Below, in pieces: positions 17,473 through 26,613 of a stretch of DNA of 64,000 nucleotides (its first letter is position 1; each line of letters starts with the position of its first letter). The stretch is from Algoriphagus sp. NG3. Its GTDB lineage: Bacteria > Bacteroidota > Bacteroidia > Cytophagales > Cyclobacteriaceae. Below the pieces are notes generated by a model. It was not told the origin of the DNA and made no database searches. It saw nothing but the letters and a program-made list of their open reading frames with translations. Where the stretch lies: positions 5,000,501 to 5,064,500 of the forward strand of contig NZ_CP139421.1 of NCBI RefSeq assembly GCF_034119865.1. Direction: 5' to 3'. The position numbers and the translations under genes are program-made.

Positions 17473-18579
17473 TTAGTCTTGGAAATTTTTCAGCTGCTCG
17501 TAAACCAGCAGGTTATTAGTGGAAAGGATTTGTTCTCCTTCATTCAATCCGGATTTGACGTAAGCTATACGTCCGTGTTTACTCAGGAAGTCAATAGTTC
17601 GCACTTCTATGCTGCAATCATTTCTATACACTAAAGCGAAATAGCGATTGGAATCAAAAATCAGATTGTCCATCGGAACAGCTAGAGCGGTGCCTGTAGA
17701 CCCCACACTTAGGTGAACATCCACCAGCATTCCGGGCTTAAGTTTGAGGTCTGTGTTTTTAAGCTCGATTCTGGCTTTAAGAACCTTCGATTCAGTATCC
17801 AAAACCTGCGAAATGACAGAGATTTCTCCGTTGAGTACTAAGTCTTTGTAAGAATGTGTTCGGATTTCTGCTTGCATTCCTTTCTCTATATGGCTGACAT
17901 CGGAGGCATAGACGTTTGCCATGATCCAGATTTCCTCCAGATTGGAGATGGTAAATAGAGGGTCGCCCTCAGAGGAAATCTGGGTTCCCCCTGCAATATG
18001 TTTATCAGTAATAATTCCTGATACCGGAGATTTTATCTGGAATACACCCCGCTCTTCACTGGGACTGAAAAGGTTGAGGTTGTTTGTAACCCGCTCCAGC
18101 TCTGTGTTGAGTATATCTAGCTCACTTTGGGCTTCTAGGAGATCTTTTTCAGATGATATTCCACTTTCATACATGGATTTAGCGGATTCCAGTCTTTTGC
18201 TGGCCACTTTCAGTTGTGAGTTGAGTGACTTTTGCTCTGATTGCATAGAGATCAGTTCTGTACTTTTCAGCTCGGCTAGAATCTGACCTTTCTTCACTTC
18301 ATCGCCTATAGAGAAATAGGTGTTGGTAATGATGCCGCTTACCAAAGGGATAAAACTCAGGACGTGGTCGGGATTGGTTTCCACAGATCCAGTGAGGTGT
18401 AGCTTTTCCACAACTGGTTCCAAGGACACCTGATAAAAGCCGACTTTGCTTTTGAAATTTTCATTCAGGCAGAAGCTGGTGGGTTTTTCTTTCACCTGCT
18501 TTGGTGCGTTGGTGCAGCTGAAAGTAAATACACTGACAACTAGGGCGACCGCGATGAATTTATTGGAGAATTGCTGCAT
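17473..18579 (-). CDS. RND periplasmic adaptor, lipoprotein (CzcB/CusB type)
   Basis: The product has about 368 residues. I choose the ATG at 18579 because it gives a clean lipoprotein signal (VALVVSVFTFSC) and lies 5 bp after the upstream stop. A longer frame begins at 18606. The order is beta-barrel, lipoyl half (SGIITNTYFSIGDEVKKGQ), alpha-hairpin (about 95-175), second lipoyl half (SPVSGIITDKHIAGGTQI), beta-barrel. It links the RND pump to the outer-membrane factor. A cysteine at SFCLNENF is the only other Cys near the N-terminus. Confidence 0.88.
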   Translation of the reverse strand: MQQFSNKFIAVALVVSVFTFSCTNAPKQVKEKPTSFCLNENFKSKVGFYQVSLEPVVEKLHLTGSVETNPDHVLSFIPLVSGIITNTYFSIGDEVKKGQILAELKSTELISMQSEQKSLNSQLKVASKRLESAKSMYESGISSEKDLLEAQSELDILNTELERVTNNLNLFSPSEERGVFQIKSPVSGIITDKHIAGGTQISSEGDPLFTISNLEEIWIMANVYASDVSHIEKGMQAEIRTHSYKDLVLNGEISVISQVLDTESKVLKARIELKNTDLKLKPGMLVDVHLSVGSTGTALAVPMDNLIFDSNRYFALVYRNDCSIEVRTIDFLSKHGRIAYVKSGLNEGEQILSTNNLLVYEQLKNFQD

Positions 18580-18583
18580 TTTT

Positions 18584-19897
18584 TTAGTTGAATAGATCCG
18601 TTCCAAGTGTGAAATTCAATTCCTCAGCTTTCTTTTGGATTTTCAGTTTGTTTTCGAGGATGATTGTTTTGTTTTCCAGATAAGCCTCCAGAAAATCCAG
18701 GAAGGTCAGCATGCCTATATCCCTGTTTTTGAAATTGCTGATGTAACTTTCTAGGAGTTTGTCGAGGGTATGCTCATAGTCAGGGTCAATTTCCCGAAAA
18801 AGAGTGATGCTGGTTTGAAGGTTTTGCCATGCTAGGATTACTTCATTTTCTACTTCCTGAGCCTTATATCTGCTGAGCAGTTCAGCTTGTTTGATCGTGT
18901 ATTCGGCATGTTTAATGTTGCCTTGGTTACGGTTGAGAACCGGAAGGTCCATGGTCAACCCAACTCCGAAAAAGTTGTAAAGGAAGTTGCCCCCGCGGTC
19001 ATATCCTGCTTTGAATGCCAGATCTGGTATTCTTTGGGCTCTTTCGTAGAGGTAATTTTTTTGTGCATAGTCCAATCCAAGGACTTCGATCTTGTAATCA
19101 GGCCTCCACTCCGCGGCTAAATGTGATAGCTCGCCGAGCTTCATTTTTTCAAGTTGAGCAATATCCCGCTCGTAACCTTCGTCTGTAATTACCAAATAGA
19201 TCTCAGGGGGGAGGTTCATTAGGAGTTTTAGGTCCTTTTGTTCCTCATGGAGCTCATCGTCCAGCTGATTGATCTGTTTCGCAATTTCCAGTTCTGCAGC
19301 TTTCAGACGTATATACTCTCCTTTGGAAACATTGCCTAATTCTACCTGGTTTTTGTAAGCTCCGGACAGTTGCCGAACAGATTCCAGTTGGCTTCGGTAG
19401 AGTTTTCTGGAAAACTGTAAATACTGAAGATCACTTAGGCTATTTCTAAACTCCAGTTTAAGCGCTCGGAGGAGATCCTGAAAGTACTGTTCCGCTATGG
19501 CCTCATTTACTTTTTCCATATCTACCAGTTTTTTCCGTTTCCCGGCGGTTTGGACTAGTTGTTCTATGGAAGCGGAGATTTGTTGGTTTCTTCCAAAATT
19601 GCCTAAAATAGGAGGTAGCCCCTCCCCAAAATAGCCGGTACCGTTTAGCCCGTTTACTGAGGTTCCGATGTTGATTTCATCGAGTTCTAGCGTGGGATTT
19701 GGCCAGAGTTTAGCTTGCATGGTCAGCGCTTCTGCTTGAGGGATATTCAGTTTTTCTGCAAGAAGCAACAGATTTTCCTCTAAAAATTTGATCTCGCTCT
19801 GTTGCCTGCTAAGCCTTAAAGTGTCTTGTGCAAAGGAGCTGGCTAAGGTGAAAATGCTAAGTAAGAAGATGCCTGACAGGCACTTTTTTATGTCCAT
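18584..19897 (-). CDS. TolC-family outer-membrane factor (CzcC type)
   Basis: The protein has 437 residues and a signal peptide ending near residue 24 (LASSFAQ). The rest consists of two long-helix repeats typical of the outer-membrane efflux family, for example LTMQAKLWPNPTLELDEI and later AQRIPDLAFKAGYDRG, with the conserved proline-rich strand LTMDLPVLNRNQGNI. It is the first gene of the efflux trio. The putative regulator binding site lies just upstream. Confidence 0.88.
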   Translation of the reverse strand: MDIKKCLSGIFLLSIFTLASSFAQDTLRLSRQQSEIKFLEENLLLLAEKLNIPQAEALTMQAKLWPNPTLELDEINIGTSVNGLNGTGYFGEGLPPILGNFGRNQQISASIEQLVQTAGKRKKLVDMEKVNEAIAEQYFQDLLRALKLEFRNSLSDLQYLQFSRKLYRSQLESVRQLSGAYKNQVELGNVSKGEYIRLKAAELEIAKQINQLDDELHEEQKDLKLLMNLPPEIYLVITDEGYERDIAQLEKMKLGELSHLAAEWRPDYKIEVLGLDYAQKNYLYERAQRIPDLAFKAGYDRGGNFLYNFFGVGLTMDLPVLNRNQGNIKHAEYTIKQAELLSRYKAQEVENEVILAWQNLQTSITLFREIDPDYEHTLDKLLESYISNFKNRDIGMLTFLDFLEAYLENKTIILENKLKIQKKAEELNFTLGTDLFN

Positions 19898-19935
19898 ATC
19901 GTATTCGATTGATGGACAAAAGTGGGTTGGATGAA

Positions 19936-19972
19936 CTTAAAAAAACCTTAAGATGGATAAAATTTACCTTAA
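19936..19972. promoter_or_regulatory. CTTAA direct repeats before the metal efflux operon
   Basis: CTTAA occurs in the same orientation at 19936-19940, 19947-19951 and 19968-19972, spaced 11 and 21 bp, with longer matches ACCTTAAG at the last two. OmpR-family response regulators bind direct repeats with about 11-bp spacing, and such a regulator is encoded two genes upstream. The minus-strand sequence ACTTTTG near 19920 could be the -7 box. Confidence 0.45.
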
Positions 19973-21343
19973 GGACATCCTGACTATGAAGGTGTTTTCG
20001 AGGGGATACTGAGTCAGATATTGAATGTAACCGCCGGAGAGTTTGATTATTTTTTTTGTCAGTACCAAGCCTAATCCAAAACCCACTTTTCCCTGACTAT
20101 TTTTCCCTCTAAAAAAATGGTCGAATAACAGGCCCTGCTCCTGAGAGGATAGGCTCTCACCAGGGTTGGAAAATGAAATAGATAGCTCCTTTTCACTGTC
20201 ACAGCTTATCTGTATTGAAGCGGTTTCATTATTACTGTAAGCCAGACAATTTGACAATAGGTTTTGAAATGCCTGTTTGAGTAGTACCGGGTTCGCCATC
20301 ACTTTAAGCCGATCTTCATTAAGTTCTTCACCAGGGAAATCCAACTGAAAATCGAAGGTGAATTCTGGGGCAATCATCCGAAAATCCTCCACGAGCTCAA
20401 ATAATAACTCATCTATGCGAACTTCACTTACATCCAACTCCTGACCTGCTTCGACCTTGGAAATCTGCAGCAGGCTATGAATGATTTCTCCGAGAAATTT
20501 TGCTTTGTTCGCTAACTGGGCGAGCTGATCTGCCAGAAGATCATCATTGACGTTTTCTTTGAGGCGTTCCAGCTCCGACACCAAAATAGAAATGGGGGTT
20601 TTTAGTTCGTGTGAAATGTGTTGCACTGCGTGTTTCTGGAAAGCCATTGATTCATTCGTCCTTTTCAGCAGGATGTTGAAGCTCTGGTATAGCTGGTCTA
20701 TTTCGACTAGGCCGGAGGGAGGAAGCTTGAGTAATTGGTTTTGGCTGGCGTTGAAGTTGAAATGCTTGATGTCTTCGGAAAGCTGAGTAATTGGTCTGGC
20801 CAGTTTCTGGGCGAGAAAATAAGATATCAGCACCACGGTGACCAAAATACCCAAGAAGATAATTCCCAATGTGTTTTTGAGAAATTCCAGTTTGCTTATA
20901 CCATACTCATCATAGGCTTTGGAGATACCATAGAAGCTGTTACCGTCTTTTTCATAATAGGTACCTATGACATCATAATCATCTTCTTTCGTTTCTAACC
21001 ATATAGTTTCTGGGGAAAGTGAGTTGAGGATAGCTTCTGGATCATTGATGGAGAGATCATCTATACTGGAGAAAATCAGTGATTTTTGTCCGTCATAAAT
21101 CAGGAGCTTCTCATCAAAGAAATCATTGATGGAGAGTTCATCCATAGTTTTGGACAAATTCTCACTTTGTTCTTTGTACTGTGAGATGAGATTGATAGTA
21201 AGGATAATTTTAGCTCTTTGCCTTTGCTGAAATTCCTCTTCCCTATATTCTGAGAATAGTACAAAAACAGTGGTGAGTGACAGGGCGGCCAATACTGTCA
21301 CAGCACTTACAAAGTAGATCAGTATCCGCTTTCTTATTCTCAT
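19964..21343 (-). CDS. Sensor histidine kinase of the metal-efflux locus
   Basis: This 459-residue kinase has a first membrane helix at about 8-30, a periplasmic sensor region of about 125 residues and a second helix at about 159-178. A HAMP linker (ARPITQLSEDIK), a HisKA domain with phospho-acceptor H245 (HISHELKTPI) and a HATPase domain with GFGLGLVLTKKI follow. It overlaps its response regulator gene by 4 bp. The position right before the RND genes suggests it senses the metal exported by the pump, as CzcS and CusS do. Confidence 0.9.
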   Translation of the reverse strand: MRIRKRILIYFVSAVTVLAALSLTTVFVLFSEYREEEFQQRQRAKIILTINLISQYKEQSENLSKTMDELSINDFFDEKLLIYDGQKSLIFSSIDDLSINDPEAILNSLSPETIWLETKEDDYDVIGTYYEKDGNSFYGISKAYDEYGISKLEFLKNTLGIIFLGILVTVVLISYFLAQKLARPITQLSEDIKHFNFNASQNQLLKLPPSGLVEIDQLYQSFNILLKRTNESMAFQKHAVQHISHELKTPISILVSELERLKENVNDDLLADQLAQLANKAKFLGEIIHSLLQISKVEAGQELDVSEVRIDELLFELVEDFRMIAPEFTFDFQLDFPGEELNEDRLKVMANPVLLKQAFQNLLSNCLAYSNNETASIQISCDSEKELSISFSNPGESLSSQEQGLLFDHFFRGKNSQGKVGFGLGLVLTKKIIKLSGGYIQYLTQYPLENTFIVRMSLR

Positions 21344-22017
21344 TGCGCATCGAGATAATAGCCATATCCCACTTTTGTTTTGATAGTCTGGGTACTGTAA
21401 GGCTTGTCAATTTTGTTACGGAGAAAATTGATATAGACCTCAACAGTATTGGTGTTAGCTTCCATATTGGTTCCCCAGATTGCCTGAATAAGTTCTTTTT
21501 TCAGCACTATTTCACCTGGATTCTGGGCTAGTCTTTTAAGGATTTGGTATTCTCTCGGGGTAAGGTTTATTTCAGTACCCTGCTTAGTCACCTGGCTTTT
21601 ATCCATGTCAATAGAAAGGTCACCGACAATCACCTTTTGATTATTCAATGTCTTGGAACCGGCTCTTTTCAGTAGAGAATTCACACGTAATACAAGCTCA
21701 CGCATAAAGAATGGTTTTCCCAGGTAGTCATCCGCTCCGGCTTCATATCCTTTTATTTTATCCTCTAACTCAGAAAAGGCCGTTAAGATGATAACGGGTG
21801 AGGAGGTATTGAAAGTTCTGAATTCCTTACATAAATCGAAACCGTTTTTGCCTGGTAAACTTATATCCAATATAATACAGTCATAAACACGTTGCCGAAG
21901 GCTTTTCTCTGCCAATAGCCCGTCGTAAAACTGATAGGTAAGGAATCCTTCTGCCTTGAGAGCTTCTGAAATATTAGAGTTTAATATGGGATCGTCTTCG
22001 ATAATTAAAATGTCCAT
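21340..22017 (-). CDS. OmpR-family response regulator
   Basis: The 225-residue protein has a receiver domain (acidic pair E7-D8-D9, phosphorylation site D51 in LDISLPG) and a C-terminal winged helix (LTPREYQILKRLAQNPGEIV, then TVEVYINFLRNKID). It forms a two-component pair with the overlapping histidine kinase gene and probably controls the efflux operon through the CTTAA repeats. Confidence 0.92.
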   Translation of the reverse strand: MDILIIEDDPILNSNISEALKAEGFLTYQFYDGLLAEKSLRQRVYDCIILDISLPGKNGFDLCKEFRTFNTSSPVIILTAFSELEDKIKGYEAGADDYLGKPFFMRELVLRVNSLLKRAGSKTLNNQKVIVGDLSIDMDKSQVTKQGTEINLTPREYQILKRLAQNPGEIVLKKELIQAIWGTNMEANTNTVEVYINFLRNKIDKPYSTQTIKTKVGYGYYLDAQ

Positions 22018-22065
22018 AAGTCAGGTTCGTAGGAGCCAGTTTATAGCACCTGTTCCAGAGGGTTA

Positions 22066-23538
22066 TCAGATTTTTGCCCCTTCAAGCAATAGATTTCTTA
22101 TTTGTAATTCTTGGCTCTCATCTTCAAGCATAATCATTAAATTATCACCTTCTATGAGTTCTGTATGTCCATTTGGAGTGATAAATTTTTTGTCCCGCTT
22201 TATCACTACTACGAGCGAGCTCGCCGGAAAACCAATTTCAAGTATTTTTTTTCCTATTGAAAAACTGCCTTTTTCAAGATGGATTTCCATTACCGCATTT
22301 TTGAAATCATCAGAAAGCTCCAAGTCCAGTAAGGTTTTTCTTTTTAGTTCTGATGGAAGAGCTAAGCCCAGAAGCTTGGCGGCAAGAGGAAGAGTCGGCG
22401 CCTGAATAGCCACTGAAGTCAACACGATGAAGAAAACAATGTGGAAAAGAGTCCATGACATTTCTATTCCTGCTATCATTGGAAGTGTGGCAAATACAAT
22501 TGGTACCGCACCACGTAGGCCTACCCATGAGATAAAAGTTTTTTCTTTGAGGCTGAATTTGAAAAAGGAAAGAGCAAGAAAAACACCTATTGGTCTAGCT
22601 ATAAATATCAGGAACATGGCAGCGGTCAGCGCTATTCCTGCCACAGGGAATAGCTGTTTAGGAAATACCAGAAGACCCAGTGAAATGAACATCACTACCT
22701 GCATCAGCCAAGCTACTCCATCAAAAAACTTCATCAGGCTTTTTTTATGTGCCATGTTGGAATTGCCGACGGTGATGGCAGCGATATATACCGCCAAAAA
22801 CCCATTGCCTTTGCAAAGATCCACCACGGTATAGGTAATTAAGACCAAGGCGAGTAACATGACAGGATAAAGTCCCTCAAAGTCAAGTTTCACTTTGTTG
22901 GTAAGTAGAACTATCGCCCTTCCGAATAGCCAGCCAAGTAAGCCGCCTAAGATCATTTGAATTGCGAATAGTGGAATGATTTCCCAAATTGAGTTGTTTT
23001 CCAGCGTGATAAACCCTAGAATGGAAACGGTCAGGAAGTAGGCCATAGGATCATTACTTCCACTTTCCAGCTCGAGAAGAGGCCGTAAGTTTCCTTTTAG
23101 TCCCAGACTTTTAGCTCTTAACACGGAAAATACAGCTGCCGCATCCGTGGAGGAAACTATTGCTCCCAGAAGTAAACTTTCTAAAATAGATAAATCCGTA
23201 ATCCAATAAACAAACGCTCCCAATGAAAAGCTTGTGAGCAAAACCCCAACGGTGGAAAGAGCCACCCCCGGCCAAAGTACTGGCTTGATACTTGGCCACT
23301 TGGTATCCATACCGCCTGAAAACAAAATGTAAGTCAACGCAATTATTCCAAGAAGCTGGGTGATCGCCGGGTTTTCGAACTTTATTCCGCCGATCCCATC
23401 TGATCCTGCTAGCATACCTACTCCCAAGAAGATCAATAGGAGAGGGATTCCTGTTTTGCCCGAGGTACGGCTAGCCAAAACTCCTGCTAGAAGTAAGACG
23501 GAACTGATTAGAAGAATATTTTGGGCAGTAAAAATCAT
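22066..23538 (-). CDS. K+/H+ or Na+/H+ antiporter (CPA1, NhaP2/CvrA type)
   Basis: The protein has 490 residues, with about 12 membrane segments in the first 390. The exchange motif SGSNDPMAYFLTV matches the ND motif of the CPA1 family, and SSTDAAAVFSVL is the preceding conserved helix. The last 75 residues form a TrkA_C-like regulatory domain (GFPASSLVVVIKRDKKFITP, then EGDNLMIMLED). It should exchange potassium or sodium for protons in the inner membrane. It lies 48 bp upstream of the response regulator gene, and operon membership is possible. Confidence 0.88.
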   Translation of the reverse strand: MIFTAQNILLISSVLLLAGVLASRTSGKTGIPLLLIFLGVGMLAGSDGIGGIKFENPAITQLLGIIALTYILFSGGMDTKWPSIKPVLWPGVALSTVGVLLTSFSLGAFVYWITDLSILESLLLGAIVSSTDAAAVFSVLRAKSLGLKGNLRPLLELESGSNDPMAYFLTVSILGFITLENNSIWEIIPLFAIQMILGGLLGWLFGRAIVLLTNKVKLDFEGLYPVMLLALVLITYTVVDLCKGNGFLAVYIAAITVGNSNMAHKKSLMKFFDGVAWLMQVVMFISLGLLVFPKQLFPVAGIALTAAMFLIFIARPIGVFLALSFFKFSLKEKTFISWVGLRGAVPIVFATLPMIAGIEMSWTLFHIVFFIVLTSVAIQAPTLPLAAKLLGLALPSELKRKTLLDLELSDDFKNAVMEIHLEKGSFSIGKKILEIGFPASSLVVVIKRDKKFITPNGHTELIEGDNLMIMLEDESQELQIRNLLLEGAKI

Positions 23539-23649
23539 TAAATGTTAAGGAATTGATCTGTAAAACTAGGCAAGTAATGCCATTTCTAAAAGTTAGGCCA
23601 ATTCTATGACAAAAGGCAAGGATTTCTTAATTCAGCTGATGTTACGTGC

Positions 23650-23694
23650 ATTTTAAAAGAAAAAAGACCGCCTGCTTTTCAGCAACCGGTCTTG
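23650..23694 (-). terminator. Rho-independent terminator after the M14 peptidase gene
   Basis: On the minus strand the arms AAGACCG and CGGTCTT (23693-23687 and 23670-23664) enclose an inner GCTG/CAG pair. They are followed by TTTTCTTTT. It lies 60 bp after the stop codon of the M14 peptidase gene. Confidence 0.75.
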
Positions 23695-23753
23695 AAACGT
23701 ATCTCTAATTATTGTTTCTTTTCTTGGTTCTTGAATTTAATCTCTTGGCTCAC

Positions 23754-26285
23754 TTACTGTCCTACCATAAAGATTGCATTGCTTAACACGAGTTTTCCAG
23801 ATTCCCAGAATCCCCTGAAAATCGGATCATCCACAAAATACACGATAGATCCACGGCCCGCATTTTCTACACCGATCGCCATAGATCCTCCCATAGTTGA
23901 CTTGATTTTGTAACCGATGTATCCTGTTCGATGTGCGTCATTTGAGGAAATCACTCCTGCATTGACTCCATTATCCAAGTAGGCATATCGATTAGAGTTA
24001 TTTTTTAGAGTATAGTATTTTCCACCGGTTCCATAGCCCAGTGGATGCGTCTTATCCATAGTGACTTCATAGATGGCTCCAGCAGCACCCCCGGAAATCG
24101 CCAAACGCTCACCTTCCTGGTATGGTGCTAGGCGTTCTGCTTTTGCCAAGGAATCCGCAACCTCTTCCGATGCTTTCCTCTCATCATCCGAACCAAAGGT
24201 TTTTAATCCAAAACCTTCCTTATTGGCAAATAAACTCAAAGCCTCATCAATTGCGATCAGCTTTCCACCTGCGCGTACCCAGTCCATAAGGCCTTTTTGA
24301 GCAGCTTCAGTCAAAGCACTGCCCCAGAGAGATGGAAGTATGATCACATCATATTTGCTCAGATCGTAACGGGACATTCTGGACGTTTCCAGATTAGTAA
24401 GAGGATAATTAAGATCCTGTTCAAAGTAATGCCAAATCGCACCATAATTCAGGGAACTTGTGCCTTCTCCACCAATAAGGGCCACCTTTGGAGCTTTGAT
24501 CATACGGATATTCGGAGAGCCAAAGTCCTTGCCTTTGTCCATATATCCACTCATGGTAGTAGCCAGAGTTACTTCAAGCTTATTGGCTATTTCCACTACT
24601 TTGGCGTCAAAGTTTGGAACATATTCATTTCCGCCTTTGGTGATCAAAAGAGATCCTGCAGGAAAGCTTTTTCCTTCTACTTCAAAATCAAACTCATTGA
24701 ATTTTACCCGAATTCCTTCTTGTAGCAATGCAGATAAGAAAGCCGCATCTCGGGTACCTTCCCATGCAGCAAGGTAAGCAACCGGGGTTTTACCCACCTG
24801 GTTTGCGGCAAATGGCTTTTTCTCATAGGCAGAAGTGGCATCAGGTCTTGTTTCTACTGCGAAAGCTTCCAGTCCATAAGCATAGGGCATAGCCCAGCTC
24901 GTGATATCATAGGTAATGCTATCATGTAGGGCAGGATTTGGTTCGAAAAGCACTTGGGCCAAAACAGACTTCGGTTGGAAAGCACTGATGACAATGTCCT
25001 GATCTGATGTGGAGAAAGACTCGTTTTTGCCCGTGCCATAGGAAAAGCCTTTTAGTCCTGATTTTGAACCTGCTTTGCCATAGCGGATCCCGTTTTTGTC
25101 CAGTAGTTCAAGCAATTTGGCTACTTGGGCAGGATTGCTTTCCCCTTTGATGACAAAGGCTTTATATTTCCCTTTAGGATTGGTTGAGTTGTCTTTGTAA
25201 AACTTTTCAAACTCTGAAATCAATTTTTCCGCATTTTGGCTGGTCACTTCAGCTGCCGACATGGCTGCAGTGTAATGGCCTTCAATTCTGGAGCTTAGCG
25301 TCACTGTGTCACCCACAGCATTATATCCCCCCAGCCCTGCCAGACCGCTTCCTCCTTGCTCTATAGTCATACCTATAGCTCCATTAAACATGGGATAGGA
25401 ATCCCCATAGGAAGGATATAGAAGGTCAAAACGCTCTTTAGTGAAGTAAAAGCGCCCTGCTTCATCAAAGTATTTTGCGGTGTTTCTACCAAAGATGTCC
25501 TGGAATTCATGTTGCCACGGAGTGAGCTGCTCGTGAAGAGGCTCGGCGGCAGGAGCCATGTAGAATGGATTGTTTATTCCCTGTTCGTGAAAATCCAGAT
25601 GCAACTGTGGCATCCATTCATTATAAAGCTTCATTCTTGCCTGAGACTCTACTTGTATCTGCCATGCCCAGTCTCTGTTCAGATCAAATAGGTAGTGGTT
25701 GGCACGCCCTCCTGGCCAAGGTTCGCTGTGCTCTACAGATTGCAAGTCTGGCTGAAGCGTGGTGTTCATTTTCTGATTGTACCACATCGCATAGCGATCA
25801 CGGCCATCTGGATTGATGCATGGATCTATGATGATCACCTGGTTTTTCAGCCATTCTTGGGATTTCTCATTGGCTGGATCTGTCAGTGTATAAAATGATG
25901 CAATGGCTGCTTCCATACCTACAGACTCATTTCCGTGTACATTGAAAGACATCCAATTGATCGGGACGGAAGTGGTAGGGTCACCATCCAAAATCCCCGC
26001 TCTTTTCAGATTGTCTTCACGGATTTGCTCGATTCGGGCCATGTTTTCTTCCGATGCAATGAGCGCTACAATTAGCGGACGTTTCTCGTTGGTTTCCCCG
26101 TATTGGATGAGTTTGACATTGGGGTTGTTCTCAGCGATATGCTCAAAGTAATCGATCATGCGATGATGTGGGGTGAACCGATCTCCGGGGTTGTAGCCCA
26201 AAAACTGCTCGGGCGCCTGGAGCTGAGCCCAAGAGCTCAAGGTGACCGCAAAGGTAAAGAATGTCAGAAGTATAAGTTTTCTCAT
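23754..26285 (-). CDS. Large M14 family zinc carboxypeptidase, secreted
   Basis: This 843-residue protein has a signal peptide to about residue 20 (TLSSWAQ). The M14 catalytic domain shows H117-G-N-E120 and H233 in LHLDFHEQG, with PCINPDGRDRY between. The C-terminal half has a glutamine-amidotransferase-like region (YDLSKYDVIILPSLWGSAL, then VRAGGKLIAIDEA) seen in long Bacteroidota M14 proteins. It should act outside the inner membrane. It is a single-gene unit with its own terminator and is unrelated in length and layout to the M14 protein at 6065. Confidence 0.87.
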   Translation of the reverse strand: MRKLILLTFFTFAVTLSSWAQLQAPEQFLGYNPGDRFTPHHRMIDYFEHIAENNPNVKLIQYGETNEKRPLIVALIASEENMARIEQIREDNLKRAGILDGDPTTSVPINWMSFNVHGNESVGMEAAIASFYTLTDPANEKSQEWLKNQVIIIDPCINPDGRDRYAMWYNQKMNTTLQPDLQSVEHSEPWPGGRANHYLFDLNRDWAWQIQVESQARMKLYNEWMPQLHLDFHEQGINNPFYMAPAAEPLHEQLTPWQHEFQDIFGRNTAKYFDEAGRFYFTKERFDLLYPSYGDSYPMFNGAIGMTIEQGGSGLAGLGGYNAVGDTVTLSSRIEGHYTAAMSAAEVTSQNAEKLISEFEKFYKDNSTNPKGKYKAFVIKGESNPAQVAKLLELLDKNGIRYGKAGSKSGLKGFSYGTGKNESFSTSDQDIVISAFQPKSVLAQVLFEPNPALHDSITYDITSWAMPYAYGLEAFAVETRPDATSAYEKKPFAANQVGKTPVAYLAAWEGTRDAAFLSALLQEGIRVKFNEFDFEVEGKSFPAGSLLITKGGNEYVPNFDAKVVEIANKLEVTLATTMSGYMDKGKDFGSPNIRMIKAPKVALIGGEGTSSLNYGAIWHYFEQDLNYPLTNLETSRMSRYDLSKYDVIILPSLWGSALTEAAQKGLMDWVRAGGKLIAIDEALSLFANKEGFGLKTFGSDDERKASEEVADSLAKAERLAPYQEGERLAISGGAAGAIYEVTMDKTHPLGYGTGGKYYTLKNNSNRYAYLDNGVNAGVISSNDAHRTGYIGYKIKSTMGGSMAIGVENAGRGSIVYFVDDPIFRGFWESGKLVLSNAIFMVGQ

Positions 26286-26494
26286 AAAGTTGGGTAAAGT
26301 ATGAAGCCATGAATTTAAGAGGAATTGTCTTTTTAATTGATACCAGTTAAAGAAAGCTTGGATTATGGTAGTATTCTTGTAAAAGACTAATTCAAGAGCT
26401 TTTGTGTTTTTATATTATTTGTTCTGCCGCCGTTGTCAGAATTTAAGCAATATCCGTTTGAATGAGGAATTATGAAAGTGAGTTTTTTATTGTG

Positions 26495-26535
26495 TACCAT
26501 GAAAATCGTAAATCATACTTTCGTTTTTCATGGTA
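26495..26535. repeat. Upstream dyad copy 1 of the second ATPase gene
   Basis: Arms TACCATGAAAA (26495-26505) and TTTTCATGGTA (26525-26535) are perfect 11-bp inverted repeats around a 19-bp asymmetric spacer containing ATACTTTCG. A second copy starts 76 bp downstream. Confidence 0.75.
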
Positions 26536-26568
26536 AAAAAGTTTGAAAAGTAAAGCTAATTGCCAATA

Positions 26569-26613
26569 TTTACCATGAAATATGTAAATTATACTTTCGA
26601 TTTTCATGGTAAA
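26569..26613. repeat. Upstream dyad copy 2, containing the ATPase start codon
   Basis: Arms TTTACCATGAAA (26569-26580) and TTTCATGGTAAA (26602-26613) are perfect 12-bp inverted repeats. The spacer shares GTAAAT and ATACTTTCG with copy 1. The gene's ATG (26606-26608) lies inside the right arm, so a bound protein would cover the start site. TACTTTCG in both copies resembles a -7 box (TAnnTTTG with one mismatch). Confidence 0.75.
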
